Assembly: GCA_038093975.1 (NCBI GenBank)
Contig: JBBPTG010000041.1
Span: 114,334-178,333 of the forward strand
DNA: 64,000 nt
Origin: Chalciporus piperatus
Taxonomy: Eukaryota; Basidiomycota; Agaricomycetes; Boletales; Boletaceae
Direction: 5' to 3'
Positions 45,387-58,600 of this stretch are shown piece by piece. How positions within the stretch are numbered: the stretch's first letter is position 1; each line of letters opens with the position of its first letter. A program made the translations under genes and the position numbers. The notes beneath the pieces are model-generated. The model saw only the letters and a program-made list of their open reading frames with translations, did no database searches and was not told the origin of the DNA.

Positions 45387-45398
45387 GGTTATGAGCCC
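45387..45398 (+). other. Half-tRNA primer-binding site of copia element 1
   Basis: GGTTATGAGCCC directly follows the LTR. It is the reverse complement of GGGCTCATAACC, the anticodon stem-loop of eukaryotic initiator tRNA-Met with anticodon CAT. Ty5 and Drosophila copia are known to prime from this cleaved half tRNA. The same site is in copia element 2 at 59197-59208. Confidence 0.75.
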
Positions 45399-48300
45399 TG
45401 GGTAGCTCAGCTGTGCGCGAAAGCGCCGCTGACTACTCTGGTGTTCTTGCCTAACAAGAACGTTTGGTCGCTCTGCGCGGTTTTACCGCCGGGCATCCCT
45501 CTGATGCGGTCACGCTCAGAAGGAACATGACCACAATGAGTCAGATCCCATGGGGAGACTATGTCCCCCTAGGATATGGGCTCTGAGCGTTCACGCTGAC
45601 GCGGTCTAACCCGCTCCCTTTTCTCCTCTTCGATTAAAGGCAACGCTGACGCATCATCCCTGCTAGATACTCAACTATGTCCTCCGCTCTCAAAGAGATC
45701 GCCCGCCTTAACGGTACCAACTATACGCGTTGGGCCGAGGAGATGCAGGATTATATCCGCTCTCAAGGCTTGTGGCAGAAAGTAATGGTTCGCGCCATGC
45801 CCGCCATCACTGATACCCCGCCTTCAACTCAGGCGCAGATCGATGCGTGGCAAGACGACGACGACAAGGTCCTCGGCTCCATACGCATGCGCTTAGAAAC
45901 GCACGTCGCCAGCCAATTCCCTATCGCTACTCACCCCGACTCCGTCCAGCTCTGGGCCGCAATCAAAACGCGTTACGACTCTACGTCGGACGCCGCCGCG
46001 TACTCTGAGATTCAGAAGATGCTCGCCATCAACTTCCCCAAGGAGGATCACCCGGGGAAGACCTTCGCAGCTCTCAACAGCTCTTTTGCGAAGCTGAATA
46101 CACTCACGTACACGATTCCAGACAACATCCAACGGATGTTCGTGTTGGCGAAGCTCCCCGCTTACGCCGACTACGTCGTCAAGTCAGTCAACGAGAGACC
46201 CGTCCCTACCGCTGCCACCACCGCCACTCCCGCCGTCGCTGCACCCACGCTGGTGCAAATCGAACAACGCGTCGTCGCTGCCTACCAGCAGCACATCTCC
46301 CGTCGCGTCCCGAAGAATGCGCAGCCTGCTCAGCAGGCAAACCAGATCTCCGCTGTTAAGCGGAAGGGGGACGACCCCAAGTTTAATCAACAACAGGAGT
46401 CCTCTGCCTCGCAGAAGCCGGAAGGCGAGCAGAAGAAGAAGAAGCGCAGGGAAGGTAAACGCTCGGAAAAGGGCAAGAAGAAGCGCGACGAACGTCGCGC
46501 CAATGCGAACGACGCTTCTGCGTCCTTCGCCTTCTCCTCTTTCTCCAACGCGCCGGTGCTCAGCCCGGCCTCCACCATCTTCACCTCTCCCGTCGTTGAC
46601 CCTCGCACCCTTGCGCACACTACTGGCGCCCACCAATATGGGCCTCCCGCATTCCCTCACACCCAGAACGCCATTTCCCTAGCGGACCGGCTGGGTGTAA
46701 CCCCTACCATCGAGACAGTCCGTACGCTCGACCCAGTGGCTAATCGCCACATCGACTACGAGACCCACGTCTCTCTACCGTGTTCACCCTTCTACAAAAA
46801 GGATGGCGCCTCTATGTCCTATCCGGTCAATGACCATAGGACTCTCCAGAACCAGCTTGGTGCGGCCTACTTCGGCCCCTCTGGTTTTTCCCGTATTCAC
46901 GAGACCCCCTCCCGCTCTCTTCTAGAGCGCCTGGAGGAAACCATCGAAGACGCGGAGATGGAGATCGCTTCCATCATGCCCCTCGACGAGGAGTATGAAG
47001 CGGAAAACGAGGACACCGTCTCCTTGGGCGACGAACTACCTGACGAGTTTATCTCGCAGTACTTCGACTTTGGGGCCGCAAACATTTGGTCAGTCCCATT
47101 CCCGCTCTTTCTCTACACAGACACTGACGTGCGGTCATCGCCTCAGAATTTTATATTGCGTAACAATATGTCTGATGTAGTAGATACGAATAAATCTGCT
47201 GCTACCCCGTTCTCACTGTGTGATAACTGTAAGAAGAACGATAAGGGCAAGCAAAAGAGCGATGTGTATGACACACCAGCAGACCTATGGCTGCTAGATT
47301 CAGGAGCTTCGGCTCATTTCACAAATAATATCAACGATTTCGCCGAGTACAACACTTTTACCAAGCCTGAGTACTCACAGACAGCGAACGGTCGTGCGCC
47401 AATTCTTGGCATCGGCACAGTGATTGTGGAGTTCAATGGGAACACCGTGCGGTTATCGCCGACCATATACATGCCCACATGCAACATTAAGCTTATTTCA
47501 ATGGGCACACTGCTCAAAGATCAGTGTCTAACACTGAAAGCTGTTCCGAACGGTATCGAATTTCAAGATACCTGCATTAAAAAGACCATTCTATCGTTTC
47601 ACTCGCATGGTCGTGATACCATGTACTGGATCAAAGCGCCAACAGTCAAACCACATGCCAAGCCTATCAGCATGGCCGCTGTGGACTACGACTTACTACA
47701 TCGCCGCCTCGGTCATCCCTCGCGTGACGTGCTAAAAGCCGCACGCAAACATCTCAAAGATTTCCCGGACGTTGAAATTCCGTCCAATCCTCCAATTTGT
47801 CCCGGTTGCGAACTCGGCAAACAGCCTAACAGGACGTTTCCTCATACTGAGACGCGTGCAAGCGCTCCATTTGAGTTGATTCACTCTGATCTCAAGTCAT
47901 TCGAGATAGAATCGTACCATAAGTTTAAATACGCGGTCGTATTCTACGATGACTTCACGTCAATGTCCTGGCTCGCGCTTATACGCACCAAGGACCAGAC
48001 CCTTAAAATGGTCAAACAATTTATTGCTTTCGTCCGCACACAGTACAACGCCAAAGTAAAGGCTTGGAAATCCGATGCCGGAGGCGAATATACCTCCAAG
48101 GCATTCACGGAATACATGCGCGATGAAGGCATCCGTATTCAACAGTCCGCCCCATACGCACATCAGCAGAACGGGCGTGCGGAACGCTTAATCCGCACCT
48201 TAATGGACAAAGCACAGGCGATGCGGTTACACGCTTGCCTACCCGATTCTTACTGGGAATTCGCTTTAACGCATGCATCCCATGTGTACAATCGTACACC

Positions 48301-50320
48301 AATGGCTAGGTTGAACTGGAAGACTCCTATGGAGAAACTTACAGGGGAACAATCCTCCGTCTCCCACCTAAGAGTATTCGGATGTGGTGCATACGTGCAT
48401 CTTCCCGATGAAACAAGGAAAGGGAAATTACAACCTAAGTCCCAATTAATGATTTATCTCGGTGTTGCCCCTGGTAGTGAGCGCAACTACATTTTTATGC
48501 GCCCCAACAACTCCATGCACACGTCTGCACATGCCATCTTTGATGAGCATTTGTTTCCTAAGTGTCCCGGTGCACGCCCTCACAGGCCCGTTAGCCACCC
48601 ACCCACTGAAACACATCGACACACCGATGATGAAAACGAGTCTTCTGACTCTGACTCCTCTGACGATCAGTCTGATGCGGCTAGACCCGCCCCTGATCCC
48701 CAGCCAGCACCAGCACACCCGGAAACTCCACCGGCACCTGCGCCTGCACCTCCTGTCACACCGCCATCTGCTCGTCCACCAGCTGGACCACCCGACGCCC
48801 CACCTCGCCGATCTCAACGTGAACGCCGACCCCCTACTCGTCCTGGGAACGTCTATGGCGAAGACCGTCATCCTTTACAACAAATTAAGGACATTGAGAA
48901 GAGATCTCGCTGGGAAAAGCTTATTGGACACGGCGAACCATCACGAGAACCGCAGCGTGAACAACCGATCTCAGGTTCCATGCCCGACTCTACTCCTTCG
49001 GAAGACGAGATCGAACGCATAACCAGGGAAGGGGGAGAGGCATTGATTAACTATCTTTGCTCTCGTGCTTATATTCCGGATGAAATGAGTAATCCCAACT
49101 ATCGCGAATGGAAATTCCGTGATATACTCAAACTTCCTGCCGAGGAACAAAAACTCTGGCGACAAGCCTGCGAAACAGAGCTTCAGATGCTCAAAGATCG
49201 CAAGGTTTATGAAATTGTAGATCGACCAGCTGATCGTAAGATCATTAAAAATCGCTGGGTATTCGACGTCAAGTCTGACGGTCGTAAACGCGCTCGCCTA
49301 GTAGCCAAAGGCTTCTCACAGGTTGAAGGCGTAGACTACGATCAGATCTTCTCCCCAGTTGTACGATACGAAACGGTGCGGTGTATGCTCGCCCTTTCTA
49401 CACTTGAGAACTGGTACATCACCGGTCTCGACGTACGATCTGCCTATCTATACGGCAAACTGGAAGAGGAACTCTACATGGAGTTTCCTGAGGGTTTTAC
49501 GCCACCCGAAAAAAAGGCAAAGTCCTAAGACTACTACGTGCTATATACGGCCTCAAACAAGCAGGATTATCCTGGTGGCGCACGTTAGACAAGTCTATGG
49601 CTGAACTTGGCTTCACAAGGCTCAAGACTGACGCCGGCCTGTTCATATACCGCAATGGAAATGATATCGTCATTGCGATTGTCTACGTTGATGACGCCCT
49701 CTTCTGTGGACCTAACAAAGCTGTCGTAGACAAGCTAAAGGCCACATTCATGAAGACATGGGAATGTCGAGACCTCGGGGAACCTAAAGAGTTCCTTGGG
49801 ATGAATCTTCGTCGAGAAGGCAAAAAACTGCACATTGATCAGTGCAAATACCTCGACAAGGTGCTTGAACGCTTCGGCATGACGAATGCTAAAGCCGCAC
49901 CCACTCCACTTCCTCAGGGTTATTACCCAGAGAAGAACGTTGCCCCCGTTAACTTCGAATTGCGGACGCGCTTTCAAACGGTGATAGGCTCGTTACTATA
50001 CTTGATGTTAGGCACACGCCCAGACATCGCCTACGCAGTTACCCAACTCGCAAGGCAATCCGCCAATCCTACTAAGGAGCACTTGGATAGGGCACTGTAC
50101 GTATGTCGATACCTTGTCGGTACTCGACAATACTCCCTTACCTTCAATGGTGCATCTGGCAATGGCATTTATGCCTGTACCGACTCTGATTGGGGCCAAG
50201 ACCCCATCACTAGACACTCGCAGACAGGGTTTTTCCTGAAACTCGCGGACGGTGCTTTCCTTTGGAATTCACACTTGCAGAGCTCTACCGCCCTCAACTC
50301 TACAGAAGCTGAGTATATGG

Positions 50321-50945
50321 TGAAACGACTCAACTCAATCAAGAGCTAGCGCTATCATCAGACAACATGCCCTAGTGGAACCACATCAACTCAGTGACTA
50401 GAGCTGAGGATCAGACTAGGCAAGCAGGAGCGCTTGGCCCATGAAGTTCAAGAAGAGGAAACTCCAGGAGAACAAGACTGGAGAGCCAGTGCTTGTCAAC
50501 CCGGGTTTATATACTATTGACAGTGTTTGTACATGTTGTGGCTAAACCTTAACTATATGACTAGTAAACCTTAACTATATAACTAGGTATGACTAGATAT
50601 GAGTCATGGCGAGTAACAGCCAATAGCGTATATGACTAGGAAGCGAGATGAGTCAGCGTGAGTCAGTATGAGTCACGGTGAGTCATAATGAGTCAATAAG
50701 AGTCTGAGTCATGGTGACTCGGTATGAGTCATGGACAGTGGGGAAGATGCACAGCCACGCACAGCCACGTTATGTAAGCGAAAGGCTAGACCTAGCTGAT
50801 GTCAGCAGGTCACGTGATGTGATCTTGATAAGATAAGATAACAGAAAAGGGAGAGAAAGCGACTAAGTCCAAAAGTGAAAGAGAAACGTAGTAAGCGTAG
50901 TGAAGTGTAGGAAAGACTAGGATCAGGAACTGAGCGTTCGTAACA
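50321..50945 (-). repeat. 3' LTR of LARD copy 2
   Basis: 625 bp; longer than the 593-bp solo copies because of an extra TGACTAGTAAACCTTAACTA-type duplication near 50560 and a further CTTCACTACGC segment near the U3 start (about 50905 on the plus strand). Confidence 0.9.
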
Positions 50946-50956
50946 CTACCTCCTCT

Positions 50957-51223
50957 CTATGGATCGTATTCCAGACGATCAAGACCTTGCAAAGATATCA
51001 ACCTGTGAAGAAGCACGAACATTGTGCAATGAACGGCGATGATGATGATGATATCGAGAATCATGATGATGGGGATGGGTGGTAGGATTCTCAGAATCCG
51101 GAATTGGGATAGTTGAAATGCGAAACAGCATGTGATGATGACAACGTATCTGCGAGTGCGAGCATTGCGATAGTTGCGAGCGACGACATTGCGAACGACA
51201 GCGGCGAAGGCATGTGAGTTCAT
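50957..51223 (-). CDS. Shortened membrane ORF of LARD copy 2
   Basis: 88 codons with the same sequence as the ORF at 41730-41996, in the same position relative to purine tract and LTR. Hydrophobic, with two probable membrane segments. Confidence 0.4.
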   Translation of the reverse strand: MNSHAFAAVVRNVVARNYRNARTRRYVVIITCCFAFQLSQFRILRILPPIPIIMILDIIIIIAVHCTMFVLLHRLISLQGLDRLEYDP

Positions 51224-54200
51224 TGTGATGATTGTTTCAATGATGGATGTGAATGGAGAGCAAGAGCGTAAAACATCACTCTTTATACCTTTTCGGTTCT
51301 CGGCACGGTTTCCAATCAATCGATATTTTCATCGTCAGTCTGACTCGATCGACTGTCATGCAGTTGTAATTGTGACTCGAATAGAATTCTGAGTCATGCT
51401 GTGTAAGCGCAGGGTGAACGGATGTGTAGCGTGGGAAATTCTAATTGCATCCAGTGCAATGTCAAGAATAGACCTTGGTTATCACGTGCGAGTAGATTTC
51501 GCATAGCTTTCAATGCGCAAGGCATTTCAGGTTTTGACCTTGTAAGCATGAATCAACGATGTAATTCACTTTGTGTTCGTCATGGGATATGGAAGCTTCA
51601 AGCGTATAGCGTTCCGACCAATCAGGTTTGCGATTGTGTAAGGTTCTAACCTTGTAAGAAAGGTTTCCTTGGATTGTATCAACACGTTTCTCGAGTGTGT
51701 CAATGAGAATTGCAGCAGCGAGTGCTAAAGCGAGTGGTGATGAGCGTGAAGATTGTGAAATCCTCAGAAATGCGCGTTCTCGGTAGAGATTTGGGTTCTT
51801 CAAGCGACTGCAGCTTGGAATTTGGGCGAGAGAAAGAGATTTTGAGCGAAGAAAATGATTATGGTTAACACCATTATTGTTCGTACCCTTGGTACTCTCT
51901 TGTACTCTTCACACTAGCGTGTTCATAGTGTGTCACTTGTCGTAACACTTGTCGTAACACTTGTGTCATTGCCATAACACTTTGTATTCCTTGTGTCACT
52001 TCACGTTCCATTGGTGTTCATTGGTAACACATCTTCGTGTGCATTCCCGCAACACTTCATCGTGTCACTACCATTCCACTACCTCCTCTCTTTGGTTTGG
52101 ATTCCAGACAAACCCTACGGAGAACCAGACCCTACGGTGAACCCACAGAGGAACTCTATGGTTCTTTGGCCCGGTCGGCCTTCTCGATACTCGATGGAAG
52201 TAGGAGTTTCATGTGATCTTGACAATCCCCCCGGTAAAAAAAATTTCACGGTTTCTGTAGGTTTCTTCACAGATAACCGAAACGACGAGTGGTTTGGGAT
52301 TGTTCGAGCGATGAGCGACAACAGCTCAATGGAATTCAATTCCAGACTTCGAGTGCTTGAGACAGCAGTGAGGATTGATAATGATGAGCGAAAGCAGCTC
52401 AATGGGTTTGGATCCTAGACAATGCTATTCAAGTAGCAATGAGCGGAAGCAGCTCTGTGGATTTGGATTCCATACTACTCGGATTTCATGCATGTGGCAG
52501 CGGTGTGCGCAAGAGTAACGAGCGAAAACAGCTCGACGAATTTTGGATTCCAGACAGCGGGTGGCAAGAGTTTTGGATTCCAGACACGTTCAGGGATAAC
52601 ACCCTAGTAGAATAGACACTAGTGACAGCGTTCTTGACGCGATGTGTCGGTGACAACGATGATAAAGTCGTAAAGCTGTCTTTCAAGCTTGCTGACGACG
52701 ATAGGGACAAGGATGTCTCGACTGGTAAACACAGTGTTCCGTTCCACTCGATGGAAGGGGTAAAAACGCGACGCGGAGTACAATGATGTTCGACATCATG
52801 TTCGACAGTTGTTAACTCAACGAAAGCAGTTGAAGTGTTGTGAACGCGGTAAACGGTAAATCAAGTATCTCGTTCCACTCGATGGAAGGACAGAGGACGC
52901 GGCACGCTAATAAGCGGCGGGATTGCTCGACAAGTAGATACCTACTGTCAGCGATGACAAGGCGCGAAGACAGCGCAGGTACCCACTTGCGATCGACAGT
53001 TGAGTGGCGTACTGGTGACGAGACGACTAGACGATAACGATAAAGTCGTAAAGCTATCTTTCAAGCTTGTAGATGTCGAGGGGAACGAAGTCGAGCGGCG
53101 GCGGCTCTTGCACGTGAGTTGCGATAACTCAGATTATTGATCTTCTAAGTACTGCTAGAGTACTGCATGTTGATTGTCCAAACCGGTATAGAAGACCAAG
53201 TGAGGTTCAACAGATCGTGAAGCTATCTTTCAGGCTTCGCGGGTGACGGCGGCGAAATGCGCAACAGAGGTAAACACTCTAGTTGCAGGGGAATAGTTGC
53301 AGAGCAACGGCGACGATGTACACGGTAGAGGTAGACACTCTAGCAGAGTCGCGAGACAGCGACGACGATGTACGCTGATAGGGGTGTGGGGTGACGACGA
53401 CGACGAATGGGTAACAGAAACTGGGCACTAAATGCTGACCCATGAGAAGTGAAAAGCCAGAAGGCGAATTCGTGACGTCAACAGGTGATCACGCAAACCT
53501 GGATCATGTGTACACGCAAAGGCTATTGGTAATACCCAAGCGATCTCCAATGATCAAAGAGCCCCTTGTGCACTATGGGGAACAGCAACATTATCCCGTT
53601 TAGAACGGTGGACAGCCGTATGTGCAGCAGTGGGAACAGAGTTGCTTTCTCCGAGCGTGTCACGTACGCCAACGGTCAAACGACCAACTCTTTAGCCCTA
53701 GAGTCCGGGCAGTGTGATCAAGTTTATCCAAGTGTCATGACGCAGTCATCAACACTAGATAGTGACTCTTTAGCTCACAACCAAGGCTAGGTAGGTCTGA
53801 GTATGTGGCGACGATGACGACGTGTTGCGGACGCAGCAACAGTGATGACGATATGAGCTGGCTAGCAGCCTCGACAGTGACAAGGATGGTGAGCGCGACG
53901 ACAGCGCAATAGATGACAGAGGTAAGCACTCTGCTGGGTTGTAAGACAGTGACGACGTACTGTTGCAATAGCAGCAACGATGAGCTCGATCTCGATGAGC
54001 GTGTACGCGAACGATGGCGATGAGCTGACTGGCAGGCTCGACAATGTTGACAATGATGAGCTGACTTGCAAGCTCCACGACGACGACGACGATGACGTCG
54101 GATTTGCTGACCGAGTTATCTTCAGCGATGAGGACGATGGTGAGCTGACTGGCAGACTCAACGCGGACGACGATATGGTTTTGCTGACCTAGTTATCTTC

Positions 54201-54413
54201 AGCAACGACGAAGCACGTTTCTCGATTGTGCTGGTACCCACTTGCGACGACGATGAAGTGGCATACGATGGTGAGCTGACTAGCAGCAACGACGACGAGG
54301 CGCAAACAAGCAGCGCAGGTACCCACTTGCGGCGACGGTGCAGATGGCGTACAACGAGTGCGGCAGTGACGAGACACTGAGGCAAAGAGGATTATTAAGA
54401 AGTCTTGTTCTAA

Positions 54414-55038
54414 TGAAACGACTCAACTCAATCAAGAGCTAGCGCTATCATCAGACAACATGCCCTAGTGGAACCACATCAACTCAGTGACTAGAGCTGA
54501 GGATCAGACTAGGCAAGCAGGAGCGCTTGGCCCATGAAGTTCAAGAAGAGGAAACTCCAGGAGAACAAGACTGGGGAGCCAGTGCTTGTCAACCCGGGTT
54601 TATATACTATTGACAGTGTTTGTACATGTTGTGGCTAAACCTTAACTATATGACTAGTAAACCTTAACTATATAACTAGGTATGACTAGATATGAGTCAT
54701 GGCGAGTAACAGCCAATAGCGTATATGACTAGGAAGCGAGATGAGTCAGCGTGAGTCAGTATGAGTCACGGTGAGTCATAATGAGTCAATAAGAGTCTGA
54801 GTCATGGTGACTCGGTATGAGTCATGGACAGTGGGGAAGATGCACAGCCACGCACAGCCACGTTATGTAAGCGAAAGGCTAGACCTAGCTGATGTCAGCA
54901 GGTCACGTGATGTGATCTTGATAAGATAAGATAACAGAAAAGGGAGAGAAAGCGACTAAGTCCAAAAGTGAAAGAGAAACGTAGTAAGCGTAGTGAAGTG
55001 TAGGAAAGACTAGGATCAGGAACTGAGCGTTCGTAACA
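54414..55038 (-). repeat. 5' LTR of LARD copy 2
   Basis: 625 bp, apparently the same as 50321-50945 apart from single bases (GGGGAGCC for GGAGAGCC). TATATAAAC lies at about 54598-54606 on the minus strand and the self-priming donor GTCTTGTTCT just downstream of it. Confidence 0.9.
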
Positions 55039-55434
55039 TATGGCATTGAGTGATTGCACACGACAAGTATCCTGGATACACCACATGTTCTCAGAACTAG
55101 GTTATAAGCTGAAAGCTATACCGGTCTGTGGTGACAACCAAGGATCACTATTCATGGGTGAAAATCCCGTTACCGAGAAGCGTAATAAACATATTCCACT
55201 ACGGTACTTCTTTATACGTGACGCCGTAATGAAGTGGAAAGAAGTAGAACTCTTCTACATCCCTGGAACTGACAATCCAGCGGATATGTTGACAAAGAAC
55301 CTCGGACATGTCAAATTCGAGAAGTTCCGCTCCGAACTCGGTCTGGTATTCTACACCAGTTGATCTCGCTGATACTTATCATGCGGAAGTCCTCATTTAT
55401 GCTTACGTGTCTCCGTACACTTAGCAAGGGGGAG

Positions 55435-55618
55435 TGTTGAACGTAGCGTACATTCTTAGTATAGAAGGTAGTTACCACGCTTGTTCTATATCACATTCGG
55501 ACTCAGTCGATCTGAGTTCCAATACAACTTGACTTGTAACAACAACGTTCGACGTTATCCAACAACCTCACTGCTAGGTAAGCACCAGAAGTAGTTCCTC
55601 ATCGGAACCCTCTCAACA
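55435..55618 (+). repeat. 3' LTR of copia element 1
   Basis: 184 bp, reads as identical to the 5' LTR of copia element 2 (59013-59196) and differs from the 5' LTR of its own element. It is followed by ATCTG. Confidence 0.9.
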
Positions 55619-58600
55619 ATCTGTATCCCCTTTGACTACACTTTGCTACAGCAATAGGACATAAGACTAGGATTAGCTTACATTCACATGTTTAATGCAC
55701 AAGTCGACCAAATCAAGGAATTGTCTCACGGTCATTAGACCAGAATCGACCACATCACCATGACACAGTATAGGCCCTTTTTGCGAATGGGTTAGGTTCA
55801 TAACAGGGTCATGACACCTCACGAACGCCAGAAACACGATGAACATTCACAGAATCAAATTGGCTAGTGTATTCTCAGGATATTCTACATGATAAAGCAC
55901 ATTCTTGTTAGCAATACAAAAATCACAACATGGTACAATGTTGTAATCAAAGTAGTACTAAAATTCTCGACGATAACGCCAAACCCCCCAAACCGCGCAA
56001 TTCCTGAAATTCCAGAATTGCGCGGTTCGGCATGTCTGACAAAATATCACATACCCTGTCCAAATTATAGGACATTTTTGCGAATGCACCTCACAATCCT
56101 GAACAACACCGAGTGACAACACACAACCGACGGACAGCAAACTACATAACATATATTTCCAAAATCAACATAAAATTGACTACAAGACTGTATGGTAACC
56201 GCAAAAGCGTGAGAACCCCAAAAGTGCGCAAAAACGAAATATTCAAAATTGCGCGAAACAGCCCCGTTGAGGAAATTAATGGTGATTAGCACAAAATGTC
56301 GCTGTCAAACAGGAAAAATAGTGTTGCGGCCTACTGTCTAAGCCATATGCCTATCTGTAACATAGGAAATCTTGAGTATACATTCAGCTATACTTCTCTC
56401 ACCAACATTCTCCGGAGATATTTAATTTCCGTCTCTCTATGAATAAATCTTTGTTTATTAAATTACATCTAAATATGATTTTTCAAGTAGATAACCCCCT
56501 TGTGTGAGTGTCTGGAAATTACAATCTCATACCCCTTGACAACATTGTTTGATCACTTTGTCGTCAAACTCACGCAAACACTCGCTATAATAATATTTCT
56601 TATTCTCCTGCTCTAATTGAAGAATATCTGATTGTGAATCGTTGGTGATGTGTGCAGACAACTTTGAGAGGCAAAGTTGCTCAGTTTGTAGTGGCCATCA
56701 TCTTTTTAGCCTAAAACCCACTTCACCCCATGGCGAACAGCTGAGATGCATATAATTTCCCAAATCAGTGTTGCTGCATTAGTGTACTACAAGTTGTCTC
56801 AGCCAATCAGTGCTAATTTATATACATTATTAAATTCCAAACACTTATATTTTAATTTCTGGCACACACTTACCTACACTTTAGAAAAACCATGCAATGC
56901 ATTGGGCGCCACTTATCTCCCGAAATATAACATCAACAAATGCAAGTACCGCTGACTGCACACACCGTGTAACCATGACTACAACCATGAAATCTCCACA
57001 GAAATAGCCTTGCGTTGGCAGCCCACCGGTTAAGCTTGGTTTCGCGGTTAAAAATGTTAGGGGAGGGATTATCATTTCTCGGTTCTCGGTTCATGATCTC
57101 TGTTTGAGTCTCCAGTCGTGGGGTTAGTTTTTTATCTAGCCAGACATGAATAATGTCATCTACACATCAGGTCACATGCAATACGCAATACTAAAACCTT
57201 TCACACCCATCACTTCACTTCGCAACGGCACCAGCTCGTACGTGTTCAGTCTCAGCAGGGCTATATACGCGGTGTGCGTCTCAGACGTAAATAGACCTGT
57301 AAAATCTGTGACGCATATCTTCGCCCCATAAGCGGGGAAAACGACACGATCCAAGTCTAAACAGAAAAACACCGAAGTGCTAGCAAAGTGTCAGACGCTC
57401 CATCGTACTTACATGAGATGTTTAATCCACAAGTTGACCAAATGAAGGAATTGTCCCACAGTCATTTTACCAGAACAAGTCATGTGACTATCAGCTACGA
57501 CTTTGCTTATGTAAGCGGGAAGAATCGAACACAATCTTGGCCTCAGCCAGTCAAAGAAGAGTTTCATTAGCAAAGTGTAGTCAAAGTATAGCGCAAGTGT
57601 AGGAAAACTCCGGCCACTAGCAACCATTAGCAACCATTAGCTCAAGGGTAGTTGTCTGCCTACACTTTGCTACACAAGATTGAAATTTGCTTGAATTCAC
57701 AAGTTTAACTTGCACATCAACCAAATCAAGAAATATTCTCACGCACCTTCAACAAAAATAAACCATATGATCATCACGCACAACTTTGCTTATGTAAGCG
57801 GGAAAAACCAACTGCAACCTTGATCTCAACTGATCAAAGAAGCATTTCATTAGCAAAGTGTAGCCAGAACAGTCAAGTGTAGCATAACTCTGGTCACTAG
57901 CGACCATTAGCTCAACGCTAGTCATTTGCCTACACTCCGCTACACTTGACTAGGATTTGCTTGAACTTACAAGTTTAATGCACAAGCCAATCAAATCAAG
58001 AAATATTTCCAGGGTCATGAGACCAGATTGAATCACATGACCATCAGCTACAACTTTGCTTATGTAAGCGGGAAAACCCGACCGCAACCTTGATCTCAAC
58101 CGATCAAAGAAGCATTTCATTAGCAAAGTGTAGCTACTGTTACACAATGTATTTCAAGCACAGGTCGACCAAATCAAGGAATATGCTCACGGTCGTTTAA
58201 CAAACATAAACCATATGATCATGACGCACAACTTTGCTTATATTAGCGGGAAACATCGACCACAAATTATAGCCAAAATCAAACACAGCACCAACCGATA
58301 CTACTCTGGAGTATTTTCATGTTATCTTGACCAAATCAAGAGATTATTTCACGGTTATTGGACGGAAAATAATTCATTTTACATGGACTACAACTTTGCT
58401 TATATCAGCGGGAATAACCAACCATGACATTAGCTTCAGTGAGAAAAGACATGAAGATATCAGTCAAGTGAGAGTAGCAAAGCATAGTAGATCAAGATGA
58501 CCAGACAACCTGTTTCTCTAGACTACAAATACATAATCTCCATGAAAATAGCCTTGCGTTGACATTACACCGGTTAAGGTTGGTCTCGAGGTTAAAATGG

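Larger units (their letters stand above)
50321..55038 (-). mobile_element. LARD copy 2, reverse orientation, in copia RNase H
   Basis: A 4718-bp element with two 625-bp LTR-B copies (50321-50945 and 54414-55038) and exact 5-bp target duplication TATGG (50316-50320 and 55039-55043). On the minus strand the order is LTR, self-priming site (54411-54402), GTC-rich block, TCTGGAATCC repeats, chromodomain remnant (about 51640-51520), membrane ORF (51223-50957), purine tract and LTR. It has no gag or pol. The LTRs seem identical to each other, so the insertion is recent relative to its neighbours. Confidence 0.93.
45677..55363 (+). pseudogene. Gag-Pol of copia element 1, frameshifted and interrupted
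   Basis: The main frame runs 45677-49528: Gag (NGTNYTRWAEEMQDYIRS), a Lys/Arg-rich stretch in place of a zinc knuckle, protease (LLDSGASAHFTNN), the pre-integrase zinc motif (HRRLGHPSRDV...CPGCELGK), integrase core (HSDLKSFE, KSDAGGEYTS, NGRAERLIRT), then RT (RWVFDVKSDGRKRARLVAKG). At 49510-49517 an A run is one base short compared with element 2, giving a stop at 49528. The shifted frame continues with VYVDDALFCG (the catalytic YVDD) and RNase H (CTDSDWGQD) to 50320, where LARD copy 2 is inserted. Past it, 55039-55363 supplies the last RNase H part (ALSDCTRQVSWIHHM, NKHIPLRYFFIRD, NPADMLTKNLGH) and the stop. The element is defective. Confidence 0.92.
45202..55618 (+). mobile_element. Ty1/copia element 1, interrupted by an inverted LARD
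   Basis: LTRs of 185 and 184 bp (45202-45386 and 55435-55618; ends TGTTGAACG...TCTCAACA), a half-tRNA primer site, a leader of about 290 bp and one long gag-pol frame with integrase before RT, which defines copia. LARD copy 2 lies in RNase H (50321-55038) with target duplication TATGG. AAGGGGGAG before the 3' LTR is the purine tract. The outer flanks differ (ACAGG and ATCTG), and the two LTRs differ at about seven sites, so the ends may come from different insertions. Confidence 0.9.

Noticed and set aside
45399..45480. A tRNA gene in the copia leader (GGGTAGCTCAGCTG)
   Set aside because: It resembles an A box but no cloverleaf or B box follows.
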